Shown one piece after another: positions 54,563 through 64,000 of a stretch of 64,000 nt of DNA (position 1 is its first letter; the number at the start of each line of letters is the position of its first letter). The notes below the pieces were generated by a model that saw nothing but the letters and a program-made list of their open reading frames with translations, was not told where the DNA came from and did no database searches. Position numbers and translations under genes: made by a program. Source of the DNA: Knoellia koreensis (lineage in GTDB: Bacteria; Actinomycetota; Actinomycetes; Actinomycetales; Dermatophilaceae); NCBI RefSeq assembly GCF_013041615.1, contig NZ_JABEPQ010000001.1:1294976-1358975 (forward strand), read 5' to 3'.

Positions 54563-55027
54563 TCAGTCCCTCGCGACCCGTGCGCGGACGACCCGGCTCA
54601 CCACGACCACGACCAGGACGAGCACCACCGCCAGCGCGAGCCACAGCCACGACCCGCCCAGCCACGCCTCGACCACCGCGAAGCCCACGGTCGTGTAGAT
54701 ACCGGCCCACGCCAGCGACCCCAGGACGTTGGCTGGCAGGTAGCGGCGCAGCGGCATACGAAGCGCACCCGCGGCCGCGTTGACGAGCGTCTGTGCACCG
54801 ATGGTGAGGAAGGACAATGTCACCGCCACCGCTCCCCAACGGCGGACGACCGCCTCGGTGCGCACCACGGCCGGGCGGTCGAGGTGTCCGGCGAGTCGGC
54901 TGCTGCGGGCACTCCCGGCCCGCAGACCGCGGCCGGCCCAGTACGTCGCGTTGGAGCGCGCGAGGACGACGACGAGGAAGAACGCGTAGACCGCCCAGAA
55001 CGGCCAGCCCTCGACGAGATCGTCCAC
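54563..55027 (-). CDS. DedA/VTT-family membrane protein
   Basis: 154-residue membrane protein. The conserved VTT/SNARE-assoc core is present: YWAGRGLRAG, RWGAVAVTLSFLTIGAQTLVNAAAGALRMPLRRYL, NVLGSLAW. Four to five hydrophobic helices are seen. It is shorter than typical DedA (about 200) at the N-terminus. DedA proteins move lipids (undecaprenyl phosphate or phosphatidylethanolamine) across the membrane. Start GTG 55025-55027. Confidence 0.75.
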   Translation of the reverse strand: MDDLVEGWPFWAVYAFFLVVVLARSNATYWAGRGLRAGSARSSRLAGHLDRPAVVRTEAVVRRWGAVAVTLSFLTIGAQTLVNAAAGALRMPLRRYLPANVLGSLAWAGIYTTVGFAVVEAWLGGSWLWLALAVVLVLVVVVVSRVVRARVARD

Positions 55028-55059
55028 GCCGCAAGCATCGCAAACGCCCCGGGCACACC

Positions 55060-55123
55060 AAACGGCGGTTGCGCGGTTTCCCGGCGAGCAACTGCTCGTG
55101 GGTATACCGCGCAACCGCCGTTT
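55060..55123. repeat. Inverted repeat family C, copy 2
   Basis: AAACGGCGGTTGCGCGGT and its exact reverse complement enclose a GAGCA-ACT-GCTC inner hairpin. It differs from the family motif by GTATACC instead of GTATGCC. It sits between the DedA-like gene start and ilvC's stop. Confidence 0.8.
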
Positions 55124-55144
55124 CGTGGAAGCGTCCCGTGTCCG

Positions 55145-56269
<1,125 letters not shown>

Positions 56270-56782
56270 TCAGGCGCTTCGCAGTGCGCGGTCGGTGATC
56301 GAGCGCGAGCCACGCCCGATCGCCACCATGCCCGACTGCACGAGCTCCTTGACCCCGAAGGGTTCGAGCACCTCGAGGAACGCACTGAGCTTGTCGCGGT
56401 TTCCCGTCACCTCGATGGTCAGCGTGTCACTGGCGACGTCGACCACCTTGGCGCGGAAGAGCTGCACCGTCTCGAGCACGTGGCTGCGGCTGTTGACGTC
56501 GGCGCGCACCTTGACGAGCAGGATCTCGCGCTGCACCGAGGCGTTCGGCTCGAGCTCGACGACCTTGAGCACCTCGACGAGCTTGTTGAGCTGCTTGGTG
56601 ACCTGCTCCAACGGAAGCGCCTCCACGTCGACCACCACGGTCATCCGCGAGATCTCGGGGTGCTCGGTCGGGCCGACTGCGAGGCTGTCGATGTTGAAGC
56701 CGCGCCGGGAGAACAGTGCCGCGATGCGGGCCAGGACGCCAGGCTTGTTCTCGACCAGCACCGACAGGGTGTGTTTGCTCAT
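56270..56782 (-). CDS. ilvN: Acetolactate synthase small (regulatory) subunit
   Basis: 170-residue ACT-domain subunit ([23 protein letters not shown] at 6-28; later REILLVKV and a second ACT-like half). It binds valine for feedback inhibition of IlvB. The ATG overlaps the ilvB stop by 4 bases (ATGA), so subunits are made together. Confidence 0.96.
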   Translation of the reverse strand: MSKHTLSVLVENKPGVLARIAALFSRRGFNIDSLAVGPTEHPEISRMTVVVDVEALPLEQVTKQLNKLVEVLKVVELEPNASVQREILLVKVRADVNSRSHVLETVQLFRAKVVDVASDTLTIEVTGNRDKLSAFLEVLEPFGVKELVQSGMVAIGRGSRSITDRALRSA

Positions 56783-58668
56783 CGCTGCGCACCTTCCTCC
56801 TCGAGCTGGTCGATCACAGCCTGCTCCTCCTGCTCCTCCTCGCGATCCCATTGCGGCGCAGTGTCCTTCGCGACCTGGATCGCGTCGTTGCTCACGCCGG
56901 CCGGCACCATCGGCCACACCATCGCGTCGCGGTGGACGACGAAGTCGACGACGACGGGGACGTCGTTGATCTCCATGGCCTTCTGGATCGTCGCGTCGAT
57001 GTCCTCGGGCCGTTCGCAGCGCAGGCCGACGCAGCCGTAGGCCTCGGCGAGCTTGACGAAGTCGGGGACACGGCGGCCGACCGAGGTGTGCAGGTCGGTG
57101 TTGGAGTAGCGCTGGTTGTAGAACAACGACTGCCACTGGCGGACCATGCCGAGGCTGCTGTTGTTGATGACCGCGACCTTGATCGGGATGTTGTTGATGA
57201 CACAGGTCGCGAGCTCCTGGTTGGTCATCTGGAAGCACCCGTCGCCGTCGATCGCCCAGACGGTGCGCTCCGGTTCGGCGACCTTGGCGCCCATGGCGGC
57301 CGGGACGGCATACCCCATCGTGCCGAGGCCGCCACTGTTGAGCCAGGCGTTGGGGCGCTCGTACTGCACGAACTGGGCGGCCCACATCTGGTGCTGCCCG
57401 ACCCCGGCGACGTACGTCGACTCCGGGCCGGCGATGGCCCCGATGCGCTCGATGACCTGTTGCGGCGCAACGGTTTCCTCGCCATCGGGCGTGGTGTAGC
57501 CGAGCGGGAAGGTGGCCTTCCAGCCGGCCGCACGCTCACGCCACGCGTCGTAGTCCCCCGTGCGCCCCTCGGCGTGGTCGGCCGCCACGGCCTTGGTGAG
57601 CTCCTCGAGGACCTCGAGCACGTCACCGACGATCGGGACGTCGGCGACGCGGTTCTTGGAGATCTCGGCCGGGTCGATGTCGGCGTGGATGACCTTGGCC
57701 TCAGGTGCGAAGGTCGACAGCTGGCCGGTGACCCGGTCGTCGAAGCGCGCGCCGAGGGTGATGAGCAGGTCGGACTTCTGCAGCGCGGTGACGGCCGCGA
57801 CCGAGCCGTGCATGCCCGGCATACCCAGGTGCAGCGGGTGGCTGTCGGGGACCGCCCCGCGCGCCATCAGCGTTGTCACGACAGGGATCTGGGTCAGCTC
57901 GACGAACTCGCGCAGCGCCTGCGAGGCGTTGCCCCGCACCACGCCACCACCGACGTAGAGGACCGGCTTGCGCGCCTCGGCGATGAGCCGGGCCGCCTCG
58001 CGGATCTGCTTGGTGTGCGGCTTGGCCACCGGCCGGTAGCCGGGCAGGTCGAACTTCGGCGGCCACGAGAACTCGGTCTTGGCCTGGAGCGCGTCCTTGG
58101 AGATGTCGACCAGCACCGGGCCGGGCCGCCCGGTCGAGGCGATGTGGAACGCCTCGGCCACGACGCGCGGGATGTCGAGTGGGTTGGTGACGAGGTAGTT
58201 GTGCTTGGTGATCGGCATCGTGATGCCGCGGATGTCGGCCTCCTGGAAGGCATCCGTGCCGATCGCGGTCGAGCTGACCTGGCCCGTGATGGCGACGATC
58301 GGCACCGAGTCCATGTAGGCATCGGCGATGGCGGTGACGAGGTTCGTCGCACCCGGCCCGGACGTCGCCATGCAGACGCCCACCTTGCCGGTGGCTGCGG
58401 CATATCCCTCGGCGGCGTGACCGGCGCCCTGCTCGTGCCGGACGAGGATGTGTCGCACCTTGGTGGAGTCGAGCAGCGGGTCGTAGGCCGGGAGGATGGC
58501 ACCGCCCGGGATGCCGAAGACGGTGTCCACGCCGACGGCCTCGAGCGAGAGGACGAGGCTCTGTGCTCCGGTGACCTGCACGGGTCCCTTGGCGCGGGCC
58601 TGCTCGGCGATCTGGCTGGGACTGGGCGCCGGCGGTGGTGCCGGTTTCGCGTCGCTCACGTCTCTCAC
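56779..58668 (-). CDS. ilvB: Acetolactate synthase large (catalytic) subunit
   Basis: 629-residue thiamine-diphosphate and FAD enzyme that starts branched-chain synthesis. Seen: [16 protein letters not shown], the catalytic Glu in [19 protein letters not shown], the central FAD domain, and the ThDP/Mg motif [16 protein letters not shown] with VVDFV following. N-terminal 30 residues are a Pro/Ala-rich extension. The start is GTG near 58666 (VRDVSDAK); a second GTG three codons on is possible. Preceded by an attenuator leader. Confidence 0.96.
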   Translation of the reverse strand: MRDVSDAKPAPPPAPSPSQIAEQARAKGPVQVTGAQSLVLSLEAVGVDTVFGIPGGAILPAYDPLLDSTKVRHILVRHEQGAGHAAEGYAAATGKVGVCMATSGPGATNLVTAIADAYMDSVPIVAITGQVSSTAIGTDAFQEADIRGITMPITKHNYLVTNPLDIPRVVAEAFHIASTGRPGPVLVDISKDALQAKTEFSWPPKFDLPGYRPVAKPHTKQIREAARLIAEARKPVLYVGGGVVRGNASQALREFVELTQIPVVTTLMARGAVPDSHPLHLGMPGMHGSVAAVTALQKSDLLITLGARFDDRVTGQLSTFAPEAKVIHADIDPAEISKNRVADVPIVGDVLEVLEELTKAVAADHAEGRTGDYDAWRERAAGWKATFPLGYTTPDGEETVAPQQVIERIGAIAGPESTYVAGVGQHQMWAAQFVQYERPNAWLNSGGLGTMGYAVPAAMGAKVAEPERTVWAIDGDGCFQMTNQELATCVINNIPIKVAVINNSSLGMVRQWQSLFYNQRYSNTDLHTSVGRRVPDFVKLAEAYGCVGLRCERPEDIDATIQKAMEINDVPVVVDFVVHRDAMVWPMVPAGVSNDAIQVAKDTAPQWDREEEQEEQAVIDQLEEEGAQR

Positions 58669-58706
58669 TGCTTTCGGATCTCGTTGCTGCTGCTGGATCT
58701 GCCCAC

Positions 58707-58745
58707 AAAAAAACCCTCCAGCTCCCGGGTGGGAACGACGGAGGG
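58707..58745 (-). terminator. Attenuator terminator upstream of ilvB
   Basis: On the minus strand CCCTCCG-TCG-TTCCC / GGGA-GCT-GGAGGG is followed by seven T residues (58707-58713). It lies between the leader peptide and ilvB and is preceded by an AGCGCGC / GCGCGCT hairpin (58747-58778). Confidence 0.85.
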
Positions 58746-58776
58746 CAGCGCGCCGGCTCTCGGAAGGGCCTGCGCG

Positions 58777-58803
58777 CTAAGGAAGTACGAGAATTCGTGC
58801 CAC
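58777..58803 (-). CDS. ilvB leader peptide MARILVLP (putative)
   Basis: An eight-codon open frame starting GTG 58801-58803. It reads Met-Ala-Arg-Ile-Leu-Val-Leu-Pro-stop with the codons ATT, CTC, GTA, CTT. Four of the eight residues are branched-chain, the products of the downstream genes. The stop codon overlaps the first hairpin. A TTGACA -35 (58833-58838) 17 bases from GAGAGT (58810-58815) would start transcription at about the GTG itself, a leaderless mRNA, though GGGAG also lies 9-10 bases upstream. Confidence 0.75.
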   Translation of the reverse strand: MARILVLP

Positions 58804-58832
58804 ACGTGCACTCTCCCGCGCCACGAGCAGTG

Positions 58833-58838
58833 TGTCAA
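58833..58838 (-). promoter_or_regulatory. Promoter -35 element of ilvBNC
   Basis: TTGACA, 17 bases from a weak GAGAGT -10, 30 bases upstream of the leader peptide start. Confidence 0.55.
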
Positions 58839-58913
58839 CGGGCGAGACGGCCGGTCCCGACATGCGGACCTGTCGTCTCAGTCACAGCCCGCCCCGCCCG
58901 GCACTCTCCCCAT

Positions 58914-58982
58914 GAACTTTGGGCCAAAGTTCGCCAGTGACCGGAAGGTTCCAAGCACCAGCGAACTTTGAGCCAAAGTTCA
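58914..58982. repeat. Family E element, copy 5
   Basis: GAACTTTGGGCCAAAGTTCGCC and GCGAACTTTGAGCCAAAGTTC flank GGAAGGTTCC (58943-58952). The right palindrome ends in the ilvD stop codon (58980-58982), so the repeat forms the end of that gene and occupies the ilvD-ilvB gap. Confidence 0.88.
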
Positions 58983-60698
58983 GCCGCAGACGGCGCCCTT
59001 GCTGGCGCTCTGCACGAGCTTGCGATACTTCGCCAGGACACCGCGCTCGTACTTGGGCGCGGGGTGTTCGACCCCGTGCGCCCGCCGCGAGGCGAGCTCC
59101 GCGTCGTCGACGAGGAGGTCGAGCGTCCCCTGAGCGACGTCGAGGCGTATGCCGTCACCGTCCTTGACGTAGGCGATCGGCCCCTCGTCGACCGCCTCGG
59201 GAGCGACGTGGCCGACGCAGAGGCCGGTCGTGCCACCGGAGAAGCGGCCGTCGGTGAGGAGCAGGACGTCCTTGCCGAGACCCGCGCCCTTGATGGCCCC
59301 CGTCACCGCGAGCATCTCGCGCATCCCGGGGCCGCCCTTGGGTCCCTCGTAGCGGATGACCACGACGTCGCCGGCCTTCAGCGAGCCGTCCTCGACCGCG
59401 TCCATCGCCGCGCGCTCGCCGTCGAAGACCCGTGCGGTGCCCTCGAAGACGTCGGAGTCGAACCCGGCCGACTTCACGACCGCGCCCTCCGGCGCCAAGG
59501 TCCCCTTGAGGATGGTGAGCCCGCCGGTGCGGTGGATCGGCTCCTGCATGGCGCGGACCACCTTGCCGTCGACGTCGGGCGGGGCGATGTCGGCGAGGTT
59601 CTCGGCCATGGTCTTGCCGGTCACGGTGAGACAGTCGCCGTTGAGCAGCCCGGCATCGAGCAGGGCGCGCATGACGACCGGCACTCCCCCGACCCGGTCG
59701 ATGTCGGTCATGACGTACTGCCCGAACGGCTTCACGTCGGCCAGGTGCGGCACCTTCGCCCCGATCCGGACGAAGTCGTCGAGGGTCAGGTCGACGTCGG
59801 CCTCGTGGGCGATCGCCAGCAGGTGCAGCACAGCGTTGGTGGACCCCCCGAAGGCCATGACGACGGCGATGGCGTTCTCGAACGCCTCCTTGGTCATGAT
59901 GTCCCGCGCCGTGATGCCGCGACGCAACAGGCCGACGACAGCCTCGCCCGACCGGCGGGCAAAGCCGTCCCGACGACGGTCGGTGGCCGGTGGTGCAGCC
60001 GAGCCCGGCAGGGACATGCCGATCGCCTCGGCCACCGACGCCATGGTGTTGGCCGTGTACATGCCGCCACAGGCACCCTCGCCGGGACAGATCGCGCGCT
60101 CGATGGCGTCGACGTCCTCGCGCGACATGAGCCCGCGCGCACACGCACCAACCGCCTCGAAGGCGTCGATGATCGTCACCGTCTTCTCGGTGCCGTCCGA
60201 GAGCTTCGCGATCCCGGGAAGGATCGACCCGGCATACAGGAAGACCGACGAGAGATCGAGGCGCGCAGCGGCCATGAGCATCCCGGGCAGTGACTTGTCA
60301 CACCCGGCGAGCAGCACCGACCCGTCGAGCCGCTCCGCATTCATCACTGTCTCAACGGAATCCGCGATGATCTCACGCGACACCAGCGAGAAGTGCATGC
60401 CCTCGTGACCCATCGAGATGCCGTCCGACACCGAGATGGTGCCGAACTCCAGCGGGTACCCGCCGGCCGCGTGCACACCGTCCTTGACGGCCTTGGCGAG
60501 CCGGTCGAGCGACAGGTTGCAGGGCGTGATCTCGTTCCACGACGACGCGACGCCGATCTGCGGCTTGGCGAAGTCCTCGTCGCCCAGACCCACCGCGCGG
60601 AGCATGCCGCGAGCGGCCGTCTTCTCGAGGCCGTCGGTCACGTCGCGGCTGCGTGGCTTGATGTCGACGCCGTCAGTGCTGGGCTCGGTGGTCGTCAT
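58980..60698 (-). CDS. ilvD: Dihydroxy-acid dehydratase
   Basis: 572-residue iron-sulfur dehydratase that makes 2-oxo acids for Val and Ile. Cluster Cys residues are in [18 protein letters not shown] and [14 protein letters not shown]. The C-terminal [16 protein letters not shown] contains the catalytic Ser region. Start ATG 60696-60698. The very C-terminus is SASKGAVCG, with its stop codon inside a family E repeat. It lies directly upstream of ilvBNC on the same strand. Confidence 0.96.
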   Translation of the reverse strand: MTTTEPSTDGVDIKPRSRDVTDGLEKTAARGMLRAVGLGDEDFAKPQIGVASSWNEITPCNLSLDRLAKAVKDGVHAAGGYPLEFGTISVSDGISMGHEGMHFSLVSREIIADSVETVMNAERLDGSVLLAGCDKSLPGMLMAAARLDLSSVFLYAGSILPGIAKLSDGTEKTVTIIDAFEAVGACARGLMSREDVDAIERAICPGEGACGGMYTANTMASVAEAIGMSLPGSAAPPATDRRRDGFARRSGEAVVGLLRRGITARDIMTKEAFENAIAVVMAFGGSTNAVLHLLAIAHEADVDLTLDDFVRIGAKVPHLADVKPFGQYVMTDIDRVGGVPVVMRALLDAGLLNGDCLTVTGKTMAENLADIAPPDVDGKVVRAMQEPIHRTGGLTILKGTLAPEGAVVKSAGFDSDVFEGTARVFDGERAAMDAVEDGSLKAGDVVVIRYEGPKGGPGMREMLAVTGAIKGAGLGKDVLLLTDGRFSGGTTGLCVGHVAPEAVDEGPIAYVKDGDGIRLDVAQGTLDLLVDDAELASRRAHGVEHPAPKYERGVLAKYRKLVQSASKGAVCG

Positions 60699-60772
60699 GG
60701 TCGGAGTCTAGGACCGCCGTCCAGCACGTGGGACGCCGGTCTCAGCCTGCAAGAGGCGGTGCCCGGCCACCG

Positions 60773-61297
60773 TCAGCCGCGCGCCGTGTGGCACCGGTCG
60801 AGCACCGCGGTTCCAATGCCCAGGTCGGACCACGGACCGGCATACCGCAGCATCGCGACGGTCGACGTCGGGAAGCCCTCGGCCAGGCACTCGTGCGCCT
60901 GCGACGAGCCGTCTCCCTCGGTGAGCCCGCTCGCCAGCGCAGCCATCGTGGGGTTGTGGCCGACGACGAGGACGACCTGCGCCTCACCCGCGCGCTCGCG
61001 CAGCTCCTGCAGGACGGCGTCAGGGCTCCCGTTGTAGATGGCGCGGTCGAACTCCACGGTCTCGCCGCACGCCCCACCCTCGACCGCCGCGTCCCAGGTC
61101 TGGCGGGTGCGGACCGAGCTCGAGCACAGCACCAGCTCGGGGCCGATCCCGTGCTCGTGCAGCCACTGCCCCGCGGCGCGCGCGTCCTTGCGGCCGCGGC
61201 CCGTGAGCTCGCGCGCGTGGTCGTCCTTGCCCGGCACCTGCTCGGCCTTGGCGTGGCGGAACAGGATGAGCACCTTGTCGTCGCCGGCGAGGGTCAT
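60773..61297 (-). CDS. SixA-type histidine phosphatase
   Basis: 174-residue phosphohistidine phosphatase of the histidine phosphatase superfamily. N-terminal motif LILFRHAKAE (catalytic His), RTRQTWDAA and the second His in VVGHNPTMAAL near 117-126. Relatives dephosphorylate phosphohistidine on signalling or PTS proteins. Start ATG 61295-61297. It precedes ilvD by 74 bases on the same strand, with no obvious functional link. Confidence 0.87.
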   Translation of the reverse strand: MTLAGDDKVLILFRHAKAEQVPGKDDHARELTGRGRKDARAAGQWLHEHGIGPELVLCSSSVRTRQTWDAAVEGGACGETVEFDRAIYNGSPDAVLQELRERAGEAQVVLVVGHNPTMAALASGLTEGDGSSQAHECLAEGFPTSTVAMLRYAGPWSDLGIGTAVLDRCHTARG

Positions 61298-61339
61298 ACC
61301 CTGAGCATGGCCCGGTGAACGGCTCACCGCCACCCCGCG

Positions 61340-63403
61340 TCAGATGGCCAGTTCGGGCTTGATGCGCAAGGCGTTCCACGTGCCTGCTCGACGAGCCGCG
61401 AGCGAGGACAGGACAAAGGCGCCGACGAGGTATGCCGCGAGGACGGCGAGGTCGAGCCAGATGCCTTCCAGCGAGCCGCCATACATGAGGCGACGGATGC
61501 CGTCGACCGCGTACGACATGGGCAGCACATGGTGCAGTGGGTGCAACGGTTCCGGCAGCGTCTGCCACGGGAAGGTCCCGCCAGCACTCACCAGCTGGAG
61601 CACCATGAAGACGAGGCCGAGGAACTTGCCCGGCGCCCCGAGCCCGGCCGCCAGCGCGTGCAGGATCATCACGAAGGTCATCGACACCGCGGCCATGAAG
61701 GCGATGAGGAGCCACGGGTGGGCGGCGTCGATGCCCACGAAGCGCAGCACCACGGCATACACGAGCACCGCCTGGACCAACCCGAGGACCGCAGGCGCCA
61801 GCCACCCGCCGAGGGCCGTGCGCCAGCTCGGCTGGCCCGCGGCGAGGGCCCGCGACGACAGCGGCTTCACGAGCAGGAAGAGGACGTAGGCACCGATCCA
61901 CAGGGCCAGGCTGAGGAAGAACGGAGCCAACCCGGCACCATAGCTCGCAGCCGAGGCGAGCGAGTTCGACTGCACCCCAACGGGATTGCCGAGCGTCTGC
62001 GCGATGGCCTTGCGCGACTCGGCGCTCGGGTTCGGGATCGACGTGAGGCCGTCCTGCAGGCCCTTGCTCAGCTGGGCCGAACCGGTCTTGAGCTGGTCGA
62101 GGCCGGACGCGAGATCGCCGGCACCCTTGCTCAGCTGGGTGGCGCCGTCCAGCGCAGTCTCCTGACCTGCCGACAGCGCGTCGGCGCCCGTGGCGAGCTT
62201 GCGGTTGCCTGCCGCGAGGTCCGTGGCGCCGGAAGCGAGCTTCGCGGATCCCGCATGGGCCTGGCTGATGCCGTCGTGGAGTGGTCCCGCGGCGTCGGCC
62301 AGCCGGTCGGCGCCGCTGGCCACCTGCTGGGCGCCCGCGGAGAGCTTGGTGAGGTCGTCCGACGCGGCCTGCACCTGGGTGTTGGCATCGCGCAACGGGG
62401 TCGCCACCCGGTCCGCGGCCGCCAGCACCCGCTGCACCTCGTCGTCGGTGAACCCGGCGCTGCGCAGCTGCTCCGCGAGCCGGCCGCGCGCCGAGGTGAG
62501 GTCACCGGTGATGGTGCTGCTGGCCTTGGCCACCCGTTGGCCGGCCGCCGCCACCTTCGCGTTGCCCGCAGCCACCTGGCTGGCGCCGTCGGCCAGCCGT
62601 CGGGTGTCGGTGGGCAGGCTGGCCGTGCGCTGGTCCAGCGTGGCCAGGCCCGACCTCAGGCTCCCGGCTCCCGAGGCGAGCTGGTCGGCACCCGACGCGG
62701 CGGCGTTCGCTCCGGTGGAGAGCTCCTTGGTGCCCGCCACGAGCTGCCGCTCCCCCGCGACGAGGTCGGTCGAACCCTTGGCCAGCTGGTGCGCGCCCGT
62801 GTCCGCCTTGGCGATGCCGTCGCTCAGCTTCTTGGCTCCGTCCGCCGCCTGCGAGACCTTGTCGTGGATCGTCGTGAACCCGGCCAGCAGCTGGCTCGCC
62901 GCTGTCGAGCTCACCTGGGACGCAACGGACTTGGAGACCTCGGCCACGACCTGGTTGGCGATGGTGCGGGCCAGGTAGCCGTTCGCGTCGTTGGTCTCGA
63001 GCTGGAGCTTGGCCTGGCGCGGCTTGTCCTCCGCGCTGGAGGCGAGCGCGGCGGAGAAGTCCGCGGGGACGACCAGGGCGAAGTCGTAGTCGCCCTCCCG
63101 GACGCCGCGGTTCGCCTCCTCGCGGGACACCTGTTTCCACCCGAAGCTGCGGGACTTCACGAGCTCGTCGGCCACCTGGTCCCCGACGTCGAGACGGTCG
63201 CCGTTGGCGAGCGTCGTCCCCTTGTCCTCGACGACGAGGGCGGCCGGCACGCGCGACAGCCCGGCATACGGGTCCTTGTTGGCGTAGAGGTAGAGGCCGC
63301 CGTAGAGCGTCGGGACGAGGACCATCGCGATCACCGCGAGCCGCGGGAGGCGCCCGGCGGTGACGCGACGCAGCTCGGTGAGCGCCAAGCGAATTGCGGT
63401 CAT
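61340..63403 (-). CDS. YhgE/Pip family membrane protein
   Basis: 687-residue protein. N-terminal TM (LAVIAMVLVPTLYGGLYLY, 21-39), then a long extracytoplasmic region (about 45-470) rich in heptad-like repeats of the form LA.GA..LA.G, predicted to be a coiled coil. It ends with five to six TM helices of the ABC-2 permease type. The family resembles phage infection protein and ESX-associated transport membrane proteins. It is followed upstream by an ATPase fragment, suggesting an ABC exporter unit. ATG 63401-63403 is the start. Confidence 0.82.
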   Translation of the reverse strand: MTAIRLALTELRRVTAGRLPRLAVIAMVLVPTLYGGLYLYANKDPYAGLSRVPAALVVEDKGTTLANGDRLDVGDQVADELVKSRSFGWKQVSREEANRGVREGDYDFALVVPADFSAALASSAEDKPRQAKLQLETNDANGYLARTIANQVVAEVSKSVASQVSSTAASQLLAGFTTIHDKVSQAADGAKKLSDGIAKADTGAHQLAKGSTDLVAGERQLVAGTKELSTGANAAASGADQLASGAGSLRSGLATLDQRTASLPTDTRRLADGASQVAAGNAKVAAAGQRVAKASSTITGDLTSARGRLAEQLRSAGFTDDEVQRVLAAADRVATPLRDANTQVQAASDDLTKLSAGAQQVASGADRLADAAGPLHDGISQAHAGSAKLASGATDLAAGNRKLATGADALSAGQETALDGATQLSKGAGDLASGLDQLKTGSAQLSKGLQDGLTSIPNPSAESRKAIAQTLGNPVGVQSNSLASAASYGAGLAPFFLSLALWIGAYVLFLLVKPLSSRALAAGQPSWRTALGGWLAPAVLGLVQAVLVYAVVLRFVGIDAAHPWLLIAFMAAVSMTFVMILHALAAGLGAPGKFLGLVFMVLQLVSAGGTFPWQTLPEPLHPLHHVLPMSYAVDGIRRLMYGGSLEGIWLDLAVLAAYLVGAFVLSSLAARRAGTWNALRIKPELAI

Positions 63404-63461
63404 GAGAGGTCCCCTCGAAGTATCTGGAGGAGCGCAGCAGGGGAAGAACTTCGTGGGGTAC

Positions 63462-64000
63462 TCATGCGGACACCTCGAGCTCGGTGGTCTCGCCGACGGC
63501 GAAGTGCGGCGGGTCGCCGAGTGCGCGTACGGTTGCGTGGCTGCACCCGACGACGACGGTGAGGCCGGTCGACGCGAGCCGGTGGGCCGCGCGCCACCAC
63601 GCCTCCGGGCTGCCGCCGTGGCGGTCCGGGGCCGCCACGACGAGGACCCGCGTGGTGGCGCGGCTGGCGGCGATGTCCATGAGCAGCAGGGTGCGGTCGG
63701 TGGCGTCCAGCGCCTCGAACCGCTCGTGGGCGTAGTCCTCGAGCCCGTGAGCGGCAAGGACGGCCCGCGTCGCGGCACGGTCCGATGGACGCCCCGCAAG
63801 CGCGAGCTGTTCGGCGACCGCGGAGTGCACGCTCACGGCGTCCTCCGGGGAGGTCACGTCGGGCACATCGACCAGGGACACGTGACGACGGCGCCGCATC
63901 GGGTCGGGGTCTCCGTCGAGGGTCACTGATCCCCCGGCCAGTGGCACACGGCCGCCGATCGCGAGGGCCAGCGCCACCGAGGGGTAGCCGGGGTCGGCCG
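63462..64000 (-). CDS. ABC transporter ATP-binding protein fragment (5' end outside window)
   Basis: About 179 C-terminal codons are visible, continuing past the right edge. Recognisable are GGRVPLAGGSVTLDGDP, DATDRTLLLMDIAASRATTRVLVVAAP (the region of Walker B and D-loop) and LTVVVGCSHATVRALGD (H-loop-like). The ABC signature is not canonical, so a degenerate ATPase is possible. It ends 58 bases before the YhgE gene and probably works with it. Confidence 0.6.
   Translation of the reverse strand, partial: ADPGYPSVALALAIGGRVPLAGGSVTLDGDPDPMRRRRHVSLVDVPDVTSPEDAVSVHSAVAEQLALAGRPSDRAATRAVLAAHGLEDYAHERFEALDATDRTLLLMDIAASRATTRVLVVAAPDRHGGSPEAWWRAAHRLASTGLTVVVGCSHATVRALGDPPHFAVGETTELEVSA

Noticed and set aside
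61529-63562. Plus-strand open frame of 677 codons opposite the YhgE/Pip gene
   Set aside because: Repetitive Gly/Arg/Val translation mirroring the heptad repeats of the real protein on the minus strand.

Overview
The window is a GC-rich stretch (roughly 70% G+C by eye) of an actinobacterial chromosome. Gene order and content point to Micrococcales, probably the Intrasporangiaceae or a close family. Signs of this are the block thiL / Lrp-domain gene / DUF3515 / ddl / gpsA / plsC / cofC, an F420 pathway gene, an HU protein with a long Lys-Ala-Pro tail, leuCD next to a divergent IclR regulator and beside hupB and murA, and gltX with tRNA-Gln and tRNA-Glu. The family-level placement is inference. 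I see no rRNA, CRISPR array, prophage or intact insertion sequence.

Layout. 1-6.4 kb: DUF177 (runs off the left end), a surface acyltransferase, coaD, hemerythrin, a HesB-like protein, a VOC protein, rsmD and an alpha/beta hydrolase. 6.5-13.3 kb: a six-gene 5-oxoprolinase-type operon (pxpA, permease, biotin carrier, biotin carboxylase, pxpB, pxpC) with a divergent LysR regulator. 13.4-19.6 kb: recG, DAK2-domain kinase, rpmB, thiL, Lrp-domain gene, DUF3515. 19.6-24.3 kb: an accessory island (hicAB-like pair, an SDR gene remnant, an uncharacterised gene, MerR with alcohol dehydrogenase and cupin, GIY-YIG protein) that splits DUF3515 from ddl. 24.3-31.7 kb: ddl, PLP enzyme, gpsA, plsC, cofC, small OB-fold protein, murA, hupB. 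32-41.7 kb: leuDC with divergent LtbR-like regulator, two tRNAs, HAD hydrolase, gltX, FAH-family protein, GlxA-type regulator, small genes, PadR. 42-60.7 kb: amino-acid biosynthesis (argG, cimA, ilvE, leuB, serA, ilvC, ilvN, ilvB, ilvD), interspersed with an APC permease, an AbiEi/DUF559-like protein and a secreted nuclease. 60.7-64 kb: SixA phosphatase, YhgE/Pip membrane protein and an ABC ATPase fragment.

The strongest unexplained signal is a 7-bp word, GTATGCC/GGCATAC (often GGTATGCCGCGTGG). I count about 71 copies, a little over one per kb, on both strands and in genes as well as between them. It overrides codon choice: Ile is written ATA, Tyr TAT and Ala GCA to make it. It also forms inverted pairs at gene ends. 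Density, codon override and terminator-like pairs resemble DNA uptake sequences of Neisseria and Pasteurellaceae, but other explanations (methylation target, chromosome-architecture motif) remain open.

A second layer is a set of short palindromic repeat families between genes. One has a copy inserted in frame inside cofC. Another supplies the stop codons of ilvD and of the AbiEi-like gene.

The branched-chain pathway shows two attenuator leaders. The peptide MARILVLP lies before ilvB and MTSWHVATAMVIID before cimA. In each, the leader stop codon abuts a GC-rich hairpin followed by an intrinsic terminator. Together with the LtbR-type operator at leuC, this suggests charged-tRNA sensing plus transcription-factor control of Ile/Leu/Val synthesis.
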